64,000 nt of DNA from Candidatus Zixiibacteriota bacterium (GTDB lineage: Bacteria; Zixibacteria; MSB-5A5; GN15; JAAZOE01): NCBI GenBank assembly GCA_036480375.1, contig JAZGGI010000003.1, positions 1 to 64,000 on the forward strand, read 5' to 3'. A program made the position numbers and the translations under genes. The notes beneath the pieces are model-generated. The model saw only the letters and a list, made by a program, of their open reading frames with translations, had not been told where the DNA came from and ran no database searches. Below, piece after piece: positions 56,709 through 64,000 of this stretch; position 1 is the stretch's first letter; every line of letters starts with the position of its first letter.

Positions 56709-57493
56709 ATTATCCCTGCCGATCGACCGCCGTCGGCGGCAATGGCAGTCCCGGTAATATAGGCCGCCTGCTGAGAAGCCAAAAATGTTATCAAAGCGCC
56801 TAACTCTTCCGGTTTGCCCAGCCGCTTGACTGGAACGGTTTGTTGCCAGCTATTATATATTTCTTCCCGAGATTTGCCGGTCTGTTCATTTATCTCTTTG
56901 GCAAAATAATCGAGTCGATCAGTGGCGGTATATCCGGGAAGGACGGTATTGACCGTTATGCCGTTTTCTGCAATTTCCAATGAGAGAGTTTTTGCAAAAC
57001 CGAGTAATCCTGCCCGGTACGAGTTTGAAAGCATCAGATTGGGAACCGGTTGTTTGGCGGCCATTGATGTGATAAGGATAATACGGCCGAATTTTCGTTC
57101 TTTCATTCCCGGCAGGACACTCTGGATCAATCGAATGGTTGACATAAACGTCAAGTTATAAGCCAATTCCCATTCCTTTTCGGTCAGGTTTTCATGAGTC
57201 CCCAGGGGAGGTCCTCCACAATTCGTGACGAGAATATCTATTTTGCCAAAATGCGCTTCTGTCCTATCAATCAAAGTCTTAATCTGACTTTCCTTGGAAA
57301 GATCACACATAATCGGTAGAACTTTATTAGTGTCTTTGGAGAGCGATATCGCCGCTTTATCGATTCGTTCCTGATTGCTGGAACAGATAGCAAGACGGGC
57401 GCCTTCTTCAAATAATGTTTTCGCGGCAGCGAAACCTAATCCGGCTGACGCCCCCGCTACCAGAGCTACTTTGTCATGTAGTTCAAAATCCAT
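56705..57493 (-). CDS. SDR family oxidoreductase (FabG-like, divergent active site)
   Basis: 262 residues. NAD(P)-binding G-A-S-A-G-L-G near residue 14, N-C-G-G near residue 91, and C-terminal ITGTAIAADGG. Where classical SDRs have Y-x-x-x-K, this sequence reads SNSYRAGLLGFAKTL, so Tyr is present but Lys is not at +4. The S-N-x-x-R-A form is known in a subgroup annotated as 3-oxoacyl-ACP reductases, so it may still be active. Last of three co-directed genes with M20 peptidase (4 bp gap) and EamA (overlap). Confidence 0.85.
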   Translation of the reverse strand: MDFELHDKVALVAGASAGLGFAAAKTLFEEGARLAICSSNQERIDKAAISLSKDTNKVLPIMCDLSKESQIKTLIDRTEAHFGKIDILVTNCGGPPLGTHENLTEKEWELAYNLTFMSTIRLIQSVLPGMKERKFGRIILITSMAAKQPVPNLMLSNSYRAGLLGFAKTLSLEIAENGITVNTVLPGYTATDRLDYFAKEINEQTGKSREEIYNSWQQTVPVKRLGKPEELGALITFLASQQAAYITGTAIAADGGRSAGII

Positions 57494-57497
57494 AATA

Positions 57498-58865
57498 TTA
57501 AACCTTAACTTTCGCTAATTCTTCAAGCAGAGCCGCGGAAGTACGGCATCCTAAATGAAAATCAGATATCCTGAATCTCTCATTGGGTGAATGGGCATTG
57601 TCATCCTTTTGCCCGAAACCGACGAGCAGCGTTTCAAGCCCCAAAACGGTTTTGAATGTTTCCACGATTGGAATCGATCCGCCCTCTTTGGTAAAGAAGG
57701 GTTCTTTTCCAAAACCGGTCTTTATGGCTCGAGCCGCGGCATCGAGCCAGGGGCCTTCGGTCGGAACCTGAACCGGACGGCCGCCGCCATGTTTGACTAT
57801 TTCAAGTTTAGCCGTGTCGGGACAAATTTTCATTAAATAAGTCTCAATTTTATCGCATATGTCATCCGGCTCCATATCCGGTACCAAACGCATGGTTATT
57901 TTGGTTGATGCCCACGAAGGAATGATTGTTTTGGCCCCTTCTCCCTGATACCCACCAGTTATGCCGTTACAATCGAGAGTCGGGCGCACCCAATTTCGTT
58001 CCAGAATTGTGAATTCTTTTTCGCCCCAGAGTTTATTGACGCCGGTCGAGGCCTTATAGTCGTTTTCATCAAATGGAAGTTTATCGAATTCAGCTTTTTC
58101 CCAATCACTCATGGTATAGGTATCATCATAAAAACCGTCAATCATTATTTTACCGTTATCGTCATGAAGCTGCGCTATTATTTGGGCCAGCATATGAATC
58201 GGATTGGCGATGGCTCCTCCGTAACCGCCTGAATGCAGGTCTTTGTCCGGCCCGATAATTTTGACTTCAACAAAGGCTATTCCGCGCAACCCAAAAGTTA
58301 TAGCCGGCATACCAATTCCATACTGGGCGCTGTCGGAAACCAATACTATATCGGCTTTGAGTTTATCTTTATATTTTTCGACAAACACCGGAAGATTTTC
58401 CGAGGCGACTTCTTCTTCACCTTCAATCAAAAACTTCACATTCATGGGAAGAGAACCAACAGTTTTGAGATATGATTCCACTCCCTTAAAATGTGTAAAC
58501 AATTGTCCTTTGTCATCGGTCGAGCCTCGGGCGCAAAGATAACCGTCTTTTTCGATCGGATCAAACGGACCGGAATGCCAGAGATCCAAAGGTTCGGGAG
58601 GTTGAACATCGTAATGCCCGTATATTAAAACGGTCGGCGCGCCGTCAGCCTGACAATGCTCGCCATAAACCACCGGATGCCCGCCGGTTTCCATGATTTC
58701 AGATTTGATGCCGATATCATTCATATATCCTGCAACCCATTCGGCGCATTTTATCATATCATCGTTGTAAGCTGACTGAGCGCTGACGCTCGGTATCCGC
58801 AGAAGCTCTTTTAATTGTTCCAAAGAATTAGATTCTTGTTCTTTCAGGTAATCCAACGGGATCAT
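57498..58865 (-). CDS. M20 family dipeptidase
   Basis: 455 residues. Metal-dependent peptidase with VLIYGHYDVQPPEPLDLW near residue 80 (His and Asp ligands), a Glu pair in LIEGEEEVASENL near residue 150, D-S-A-Q-Y near residue 180 and terminal GQKDDNAHSPNER with the last His ligand. This is the dipeptidase branch (carnosinase-like, M20A/M20F), probably cytosolic, cleaving dipeptides or related amides. It starts a short operon with the SDR and EamA genes. Confidence 0.92.
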   Translation of the reverse strand: MIPLDYLKEQESNSLEQLKELLRIPSVSAQSAYNDDMIKCAEWVAGYMNDIGIKSEIMETGGHPVVYGEHCQADGAPTVLIYGHYDVQPPEPLDLWHSGPFDPIEKDGYLCARGSTDDKGQLFTHFKGVESYLKTVGSLPMNVKFLIEGEEEVASENLPVFVEKYKDKLKADIVLVSDSAQYGIGMPAITFGLRGIAFVEVKIIGPDKDLHSGGYGGAIANPIHMLAQIIAQLHDDNGKIMIDGFYDDTYTMSDWEKAEFDKLPFDENDYKASTGVNKLWGEKEFTILERNWVRPTLDCNGITGGYQGEGAKTIIPSWASTKITMRLVPDMEPDDICDKIETYLMKICPDTAKLEIVKHGGGRPVQVPTEGPWLDAAARAIKTGFGKEPFFTKEGGSIPIVETFKTVLGLETLLVGFGQKDDNAHSPNERFRISDFHLGCRTSAALLEELAKVKV

Positions 58866-58967
58866 AGATATTCTCCTTTTGAACGAAAATTAACATTAAT
58901 CAGGGAATATATACGTCGGGGAATAAATTATCAAGTGAAGCTTTGTACGTCGAGGAAATAAAGATTA

Positions 58968-59765
58968 TTAATAATCGCGGCGTTTGAAAATCAGCATACC
59001 GATTAATAACAACGACGCCCCAAAGAGCAAGGATGACCAGACCGGATAATAATCTATGCGACCATGCTGGGACATGATTGAAACGTAATTGTCGGATATT
59101 TCGGAAATTTTGGCCAATATATGGTAGGCCGTATCTAAAATGTTTTCCCAGGTCTGATTATTTAGAAACGCATAAATACCTTCACGGATAGACAGCAATT
59201 GTCCCGCGAAATATAACATAAAATATCCCATGATGGCGATTCCGGCCGAATTCGACCAGAGACCGAGAAAGAACACGATACTATAAATTATCAGGAATTG
59301 AAGCGCGGCGTATAGCAGACCAAAGAAAAAACCGCTCGGATAGGTTCCTATTCTAATAACAATCGTCAGCCAGATTAGAATTGATACAATCGCCAGTACG
59401 ACGAATTGAATCAAAAAGACCGCGAAGAATTTCATGATTAACAGATTATATCGATTTATCGGTTTGGACAGGGCCAGCTCGACTCGTCCTTTGGAAAGAA
59501 ACGAAGGCAAAAGTCCGGCGGTACCGAAAACCATCAATAGCATGAAAAAGCCGAAGAAGCGTCCAAAATAATGGCTTAGAGCTTCATTGAGGAATTCCGG
59601 GGGAATAATATCCGAATCCATGATATTAGTGCCATTGATCTGCAGATCGGGAAGAAGGGCGATAATAAAAATATTTATCAGAGCCACAATCCAATAGAGA
59701 TAGAAAATTTTGCGGACCTTAATTTCGAGGAACGAATCATGCAGTATCGCCAGGAACTTAGGCAT
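58968..59765 (-). CDS. ABC transporter permease (ABC-2 type)
   Basis: 265 residues with about six membrane helices. N-terminal sequence FLAILHDSFLEIKVRKIFYLYWIVALINI is the ABC-2 permease type, and G-R-V-E-L-A-L-S-K-P-I-N-R-Y-N-L is the cytosolic coupling segment seen in NosY/GldF-like permeases. It overlaps the ATPase gene by 8 bp. The substrate is unknown; the position beside surface-polysaccharide genes may be coincidental. Confidence 0.88.
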   Translation of the reverse strand: MPKFLAILHDSFLEIKVRKIFYLYWIVALINIFIIALLPDLQINGTNIMDSDIIPPEFLNEALSHYFGRFFGFFMLLMVFGTAGLLPSFLSKGRVELALSKPINRYNLLIMKFFAVFLIQFVVLAIVSILIWLTIVIRIGTYPSGFFFGLLYAALQFLIIYSIVFFLGLWSNSAGIAIMGYFMLYFAGQLLSIREGIYAFLNNQTWENILDTAYHILAKISEISDNYVSIMSQHGRIDYYPVWSSLLFGASLLLIGMLIFKRRDY

Positions 59766-60720
59766 GGCGATCCTCCCGGGAAACGAGCTGCATAAAGCTG
59801 TCCTCGAGCGATATTTTTTGCGGGGTGACCGAGATAATTTCGACCTCGAGTTGTCTTAATAGATCGATTATAGAATTTATCAGCCGCATTTCTTCAAGTT
59901 CGATAATAATCGAGTTTTCCTTAAGATGCGCGTCTGGAAATTTTGTCTTGAATGTTTCCGATACGTCATGGGATAAATTCACCGTTTCGATTTTATACTG
60001 CGGGCGCTTTTTTATAAGTTCATTGATTGGTCCAAAGGCAATAAGTTTGCCTTTATCCAGAATGGCCACTTTGTCGCACACCGATTCTACTTCAGCGAGA
60101 AGATGAGAATTCAAGAAAATGGTTTTGCCCTTTGCTTTTTGTTCGCGAAGGATATCGCGAATTTCGCGCCTGCCAATCGGGTCAACGCCGTCGGTCGGTT
60201 CATCGAGAAATAATATATCGGGATCGTTAAGAAGCGCCTGCGCCAATCCCAGCCGTTGCATCATTCCTTTAGAATATTTTTTAATTCGAGTATTTCCCCA
60301 GCGGGACATGCCGACCAGTTCAAGAAGCGCAAGCGATCTTGTCTTAATAACGTTAGATGAGAGACCGGCCATCCCTCCGAAAACTAGTAGCATCTGGATT
60401 CCCGTCAAGTAGGCGGGAAATCTGTGGTTTTCGGGCAGGAATCCGATTTTGGATCGCGCGGCGGAATTATTTATGGGAAGGCCGTTAACGGTTGCCGAGC
60501 CGCTGGTGAGATTCAACGCGCCGATAAGAATTTTGACCATTGTCGTTTTACCGGCTCCGTTGGGTCCCAGAAGCCCGAAAACCTGCCCCGTTTCTACATC
60601 GAAACTAACGCCCGACAGAGCTAATACTTCCTGACCTTTGAGGCCACCCTTAAAGCATTTGGATAATTCATTTACTGAAATTGCTTTTCCTGCCATTGCC
60701 ATAATAATCTTGACGTCCAC
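59758..60720 (-). CDS. ABC transporter ATP-binding protein
   Basis: 320 residues. Walker A GPNGAGKTT, Q-loop region FLPENHRF, signature Y-S-K-G-M-M-Q-R, Walker B DILFLDEPTDG, switch His in FLNSHLL. The C-terminal ~80 residues (FKTKFPDAHLKENSIIIELE) form the extra domain found in ABC-2 type ATPases such as NatA/CcmA-like proteins. The frame opens at a GTG at 60720; an ATG six codons later is equally possible and neither has a strong ribosome binding site. Forms a transporter with the permease just downstream. Confidence 0.92.
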   Translation of the reverse strand: MDVKIIMAMAGKAISVNELSKCFKGGLKGQEVLALSGVSFDVETGQVFGLLGPNGAGKTTMVKILIGALNLTSGSATVNGLPINNSAARSKIGFLPENHRFPAYLTGIQMLLVFGGMAGLSSNVIKTRSLALLELVGMSRWGNTRIKKYSKGMMQRLGLAQALLNDPDILFLDEPTDGVDPIGRREIRDILREQKAKGKTIFLNSHLLAEVESVCDKVAILDKGKLIAFGPINELIKKRPQYKIETVNLSHDVSETFKTKFPDAHLKENSIIIELEEMRLINSIIDLLRQLEVEIISVTPQKISLEDSFMQLVSREDRHA

Positions 60721-60755
60721 TGTCTTTAAAAGTTGCGCCTAAGCATCCAATAATA

Positions 60756-61493
60756 TTAAAAATTCAATTTCTTAAAAATCTTCTCAGGGATATGCCTGAT
60801 AATAAACATTATCCAATACCAGAATTTGGGCACATAGGCGACGCCTTTTCTTTTGTCAATCGCCGCTTTAATACATTTCGCAATCGTTTCGGGTTTGCTC
60901 CAGAGCAAACCCTTTTCATACTCCTGCGTCATCGGCGTGTCAACGAAGCCCGGTTTGATTGTAATCACATTGACGTTGGATTGAGCCAGGCGGCCCCGCA
61001 GACCATCCAGAAAAATCGACAAGCCGCCTTTCGAGGCGCCATAAACATAATTATTTTTTCTGCCCCTGTCCCCGGCGACGGAAGATATAACGGCGATTGA
61101 TCCCGTTTTTTGTTTTTCAAATTTCCCGGCCATAATGGTTAAAATTGAAATGCAGCTCATGAAATTGACATTCAGAATGAACTCGATTTTCTTGAAGTCG
61201 TTTTCATCTTCATGTTGTTTCCCCAGAACGCCGTGAGCGATCAACACTATATCTACTTCGCCCAGATTTTCCCAGGCCGCATTGATGATATCTTCATGCT
61301 TATCATAGTTCAAAACATCCAGCGTTCTGTACTCGACCGCTCCCGCGCCCCTGACCGATAGGTCATCGGCAACCGTGCGAAGTAAATCATCTTCCAGGGC
61401 GACCAGAAAGAATTTGTTTCCAGAATTGGCATAAAGCTTAGCTGTTTCCTGCGCGATTGCCGAGGTCGCGCCCATAATCAAAATATTACTCAT
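60756..61493 (-). CDS. dprE2: DprE2-like decaprenylphosphoryl-2-keto-ribose reductase (SDR)
   Basis: 245 residues. N-terminal ILIMGATSAIAQETAKLYA carries the G-A-T-S-A-I-A motif of the DprE2/BekA-type SDR branch. Catalytic Ser in V-I-S-S-V-A-G-D-R-G-R and Y-G-A-S-K (residues ~150) are complete. KPGFVDTPMT follows. In mycobacteria DprE2 reduces the 2-keto intermediate made by DprE1, giving polyprenyl-phosphoryl arabinose. The dprE1-like gene sits 12 bp upstream, in the same order as in Actinobacteria. AAAGGACG precedes the start. Confidence 0.85.
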   Translation of the reverse strand: MSNILIMGATSAIAQETAKLYANSGNKFFLVALEDDLLRTVADDLSVRGAGAVEYRTLDVLNYDKHEDIINAAWENLGEVDIVLIAHGVLGKQHEDENDFKKIEFILNVNFMSCISILTIMAGKFEKQKTGSIAVISSVAGDRGRKNNYVYGASKGGLSIFLDGLRGRLAQSNVNVITIKPGFVDTPMTQEYEKGLLWSKPETIAKCIKAAIDKRKGVAYVPKFWYWIMFIIRHIPEKIFKKLNF

Positions 61494-61505
61494 CGGTACC
61501 GTCCT

Positions 61506-62819
61506 TTATTTATTCGTAACCCGCCGCCAGAAACTCGAAGAAAATCGAGGATCGATAAATTTGGCAAACGTTTCCCATTCGGGATAATACGATTGAAAAT
61601 CTCCGGCGGACATACAGGAGTCTTTGGCCGGATATAGTCGTCCACCAGCTTCTCGAACAATGACGTCAAGTTTCTTAAATAGCCTGAATACGGATTCTTT
61701 GGCCGGAAAATCCAGAGCCAGCGTTATGCCCGGTTGGGGAAAAGACATCATGCCTGCCGACGGAATATCCCCCATGACTTTAATGACCGCAAGAAACGAT
61801 CCCTGCCTGGAATCCGATATGGTTTTCAAGATATTTCTAATCACATCGGTATCATGATTGGGTACCAGGCATTGATATTGCAACAATCCACGCTTGCCAT
61901 AGATTCGATTCCAGTCATTGATACCATCCAGGGGATAAAAAAACGAATCAAAATCGGTCAATTTTTCTTTTTCACGGCGACGCTGTTTATGATAATACAA
62001 TTTATTGAACAGTTTAATGGAAAAATTATTGAGAACAAATTCTGGGAAATCGAAAGGAATCGAAGATGATTTTTGATTTTGGGGATATGCCAGGGAAATG
62101 CCGTTTTTGACGGTGGCGTGATTTCCGGCCATAAACAATCCCCGTCCCAGGGATTTTCCCGAGGCGAGACAATCTATCCAGGCGACAGTGTAGTCGTAAT
62201 CGGGAGCCAGGCGATTTGATAATTCAAAAAAATCTTCGAGTCTTTTAAACTTAATCGTCTTTTGAGCGATTCGGTTATTTACAATGGGGATCAATTTTAT
62301 CCTGGCCCAGGTTATGAGTCCGGTTAAACCCATACCGCCAATTGTTGCATTATAATAGTCTTCGTTTTCCGTGGCAGTGCATAAGAGACGACTGCCGTCC
62401 GAACGGAGTAATTCAAATTGTGTGACGAAGCATCCGAAAGAACCGGCGACATGATGGTTTTTTCCGTGGACATCGTTGGCGATAGCTCCTCCAACGGTGA
62501 CAAATTTTGTACCCGGCGTTACGGGAAGAAACCACCCCTGGGGAACAATTAATTTCAGGATTTCATCGAGGCTAACGCCCGCTTCGCATATCAGGATTCC
62601 ATTTTCCGTATCAAAAGATATGAAATGATTGAGGGCTCGGGTCAGAATCAGCGTTCCCCCATCATTGAGACAGACGTCTCCATAACTGCGCCCCAAACCG
62701 TAAGGCAAACCGGATGGAGTGATTTTCTCAGGCGGCAAATTATCCTGCCGTAGAAGAATCGACCACGATGTCTGTCGTGCGGTTGGGTATCTACCCCATG
62801 ATTTGTATTGGCTATTCAT
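61506..62819 (-). CDS. dprE1: DprE1-like FAD-dependent oxidase
   Basis: 437 residues. FAD-binding PCMH/VAO fold: GLPYGLGRSYGDVCLNDGG, G-T-K-F-V-T-V-G-G-A-I-A-N-D-V-H-G-K-N-H-H near residue 105, GSFGCFVTQFELL and terminal RLYPAKDS, which I recognise as the Lys-containing end of DprE1. DprE1 oxidises polyprenyl-phosphoryl ribose at C2. From memory of mycobacterial DprE1, its inhibitor-binding Cys lies in the sequence corresponding to ITLALDFP here; this protein has Ala at that position. The gene is followed by dprE2, and both sit beside polysaccharide genes. A related sugar epimerase is the alternative. Confidence 0.85.
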   Translation of the reverse strand: MNSQYKSWGRYPTARQTSWSILLRQDNLPPEKITPSGLPYGLGRSYGDVCLNDGGTLILTRALNHFISFDTENGILICEAGVSLDEILKLIVPQGWFLPVTPGTKFVTVGGAIANDVHGKNHHVAGSFGCFVTQFELLRSDGSRLLCTATENEDYYNATIGGMGLTGLITWARIKLIPIVNNRIAQKTIKFKRLEDFFELSNRLAPDYDYTVAWIDCLASGKSLGRGLFMAGNHATVKNGISLAYPQNQKSSSIPFDFPEFVLNNFSIKLFNKLYYHKQRRREKEKLTDFDSFFYPLDGINDWNRIYGKRGLLQYQCLVPNHDTDVIRNILKTISDSRQGSFLAVIKVMGDIPSAGMMSFPQPGITLALDFPAKESVFRLFKKLDVIVREAGGRLYPAKDSCMSAGDFQSYYPEWETFAKFIDPRFSSSFWRRVTNK

Positions 62820-62849
62820 TTATCTAATATCTGAGATTTCGAACAATTT

Positions 62850-63704
62850 TTAAACAAAATTTTTCGTATTTTCTCGAAGTTCGTAAAGATAATCGTCCAT
62901 GGATTGAAGGTCAAAATCGTTTAATAATTTCGCCAATTTAGTCTTTACAGTTTTCAGATTCCCATATTGGCGTATTTTATTTTTACGACTCATCTGCACC
63001 CGGGGAACATTGTCATCCAGTTCCCAGGGATGGAAATAGACTACCGCGGGCATATTTTGTTTGTTTATTGTTTTAATGCCCCAACGCGTAAACCAATAGG
63101 GAAAATGCCTCAGCCATCCCCCGCCGCCGATAGGTATTCTAGCCCCCATAATTTTTATAGTCGACGCCGGTATTTCTACGATATTCTTACCGGACTTCAA
63201 TTCTATCTCAAAAGTGCGTCGGGGAGCATCAGGGTCTCCATAAATATCATGATAAATGGGATAGATAGACGAATCATATTCAAAACCCAGTTCCCCGAGA
63301 ATTTCAAAAGCCCACTGCATATCGCGTTTTATGCCCCAGCTGGGCGACCGATATCCCGATGGGATTACCCCGCACGATTTAACGATTGCATTTACGGCTT
63401 TTTCGGTATCTTTTTTAAATTCTTCGGGAGTCAACGACGAAACCATGCGATGATAATAACTATGGCAGGCGATTTCATGTCCGGCAGCGGCGACATCCGC
63501 AATCACGGCGGGATATTTATCGGCAACCCAGCCCAAAACAAAAAAGGTGGCCTTTAGTTTTTTCTCATGGAAAAGATTTAAGATATCATCAATGTTTTTG
63601 ATTAGTGAGGATTCAAGCTCAGGCCATTTATTTCGACTGATGACATCTTGAAGGGTTTCGACGGAAAACCAGTCTTCCAGATCAACGGTTAGAATATTTT
63701 TCAT
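62850..63704 (-). CDS. Exopolysaccharide-locus polysaccharide deacetylase
   Basis: 284 residues of the NodB-like carbohydrate esterase 4 fold: N-terminal LTVDLEDWFSVETLQD, metal His pair in GHEIACHSYYHRM, Y-R-S-P-S-W, and V-Y-F-H-P-W-E-L-D near residue 230. The DLEDWF start plus a C-terminal HPWELD/DUF3473 region is the form found in exosortase/XrtA-associated capsule clusters. It likely removes acetyl groups from an extracellular polysaccharide or its precursor. It begins 5 bp after the stop of the kinase fragment, so they are co-transcribed. Confidence 0.9.
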   Translation of the reverse strand: MKNILTVDLEDWFSVETLQDVISRNKWPELESSLIKNIDDILNLFHEKKLKATFFVLGWVADKYPAVIADVAAAGHEIACHSYYHRMVSSLTPEEFKKDTEKAVNAIVKSCGVIPSGYRSPSWGIKRDMQWAFEILGELGFEYDSSIYPIYHDIYGDPDAPRRTFEIELKSGKNIVEIPASTIKIMGARIPIGGGGWLRHFPYWFTRWGIKTINKQNMPAVVYFHPWELDDNVPRVQMSRKNKIRQYGNLKTVKTKLAKLLNDFDLQSMDDYLYELRENTKNFV

Positions 63705-63709
63705 GAGGA

Positions 63710-64000
63710 TTAATCGTTCGGAGATTGTTTATACTCATACCCGTAATACGATTCGTTGTAATAATATGGCAGGGCATTTTCCAGATTATTCAGGACTATT
63801 CCGACGAAATTGGATTTGTTGTTTTGCAGGAGCCGGGCGGCTCGTTGGGCTACCTCCCGTGGAGTGCTGCCGGCTTTGACGACCATGATAACGCCGTCCA
63901 TCAACGGAGCCAAAAGCATAGGATCCGATACGGGTAAAACCGGGGCGCAATCGAGGAGTATCAAATCGTAATAAAACCGGCCTTCATTGAGGAAATTGTG
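63710..64000 (-). CDS. C-terminus of a BY-kinase (capsular exopolysaccharide chain-length kinase), runs off window
   Basis: About 96 residues of the C-terminus are visible. YYDLILLDCAPVLPVSDPMLLAPLMDG carries the Walker B-like element, VMVVKAGSTPREVAQRAARLL and the segment NFVGIVLNNLENA are typical of Wzc/CpsD-type bacterial tyrosine kinases. The tail PYYYNESYYGYEYKQSPND is the Tyr-rich cluster that such kinases autophosphorylate. A frame start at 63964 (TTG) is only an internal codon; the gene continues past the end. It controls export/assembly of exopolysaccharide. Confidence 0.9.
   Translation of the reverse strand, partial: HNFLNEGRFYYDLILLDCAPVLPVSDPMLLAPLMDGVIMVVKAGSTPREVAQRAARLLQNNKSNFVGIVLNNLENALPYYYNESYYGYEYKQSPND

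Noticed and set aside
62967-63557. 196-residue frame opposite the deacetylase
   Set aside because: Shadow of a well-supported NodB-type gene.

Overview
The window reads as a free-living, Gram-negative-type bacterium of the FCB superphylum, most like an uncultured lineage such as candidate phylum Zixibacteria. This is an inference. It rests on secreted proteins with type IX (Por) secretion-like C-terminal modules (YPNPYR...GDQIGK(L/I)VIMK), an FG-GAP protein ending in a paired dockerin-like NVGDAV..IN.VFKDGPAP module, and intergenic DNA packed with short palindromic repeats. Genes use ATG, GTG and TTG starts. The G+C content is moderate, and a few AT-richer genes (AbiE pair, DUF2971 protein, a membrane protein at 23.9 kb) look like late arrivals.

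Layout. 0-1.7 kb: the start of an unknown gene and an AbiE-type toxin-antitoxin pair. 1.9-8.0 kb (minus): a housekeeping operon tilS-hpt-ftsH-folE-folP-cdaA. 8.2-10.1 kb (plus): cysteine synthase and a methyltransferase. 10.1-13.5 kb: repeat-rich accessory DNA with a DUF2971 gene, a 65-residue protein and a secreted beta-rich protein. 13.5-17.6 kb (minus): yicC-gmk-rpoZ-topA. 17.6-22.2 kb (minus): secreted subtilase, PAS histidine kinase and a response regulator carrying a histidine-kinase-like dimerisation segment. 22.4-24.8 kb (plus): AGCS alanine/glycine symporter and an unknown membrane protein. 24.8-28.0 kb: a repeat cluster and a large FG-GAP/thrombospondin-3/dockerin-like secreted protein. 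28.4-34.0 kb (minus): a complete rRNA operon (16S, tRNA-Ile, tRNA-Ala, 23S, 5S) with boxA sites and a perfect-consensus promoter. 34.3-42.6 kb (minus): secreted M16 protease, TrkH/TrkA potassium uptake and a secreted C1B peptidase. 42.6-53.2 kb: three paralogous ~850-residue secreted proteins, two of them a tandem duplication, interleaved with a glycosyltransferase and an MFS transporter. 53.4-58.9 kb: a DUF3179 gene with an in-frame UGA, M29 and M20 peptidases, an EamA transporter and an SDR. 59.0-64.0 kb (minus): ABC transporter, a DprE2/DprE1-like epimerase pair, an exopolysaccharide-type deacetylase and the C-terminus of a BY-kinase, probably the edge of a surface-polysaccharide locus.

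The most notable observation is at 53474-54493. Two adjacent open frames on the minus strand form one DUF3179 protein if a single UGA is read through. That UGA sits exactly where the family has the first Cys of its CPLC motif. It is followed by a hairpin whose geometry fits a bacterial SECIS element, so the gene is best read as a secreted selenoprotein with a U-x-x-C redox motif. Other points are a fossil gene start duplicated 2.8 kb from its intact copy, a 95-bp dispersed intergenic element present in inverted orientation at 10.4 and 25.1 kb, and a DprE1/DprE2 pair outside Actinobacteria. No CRISPR array, prophage or transposase was seen.
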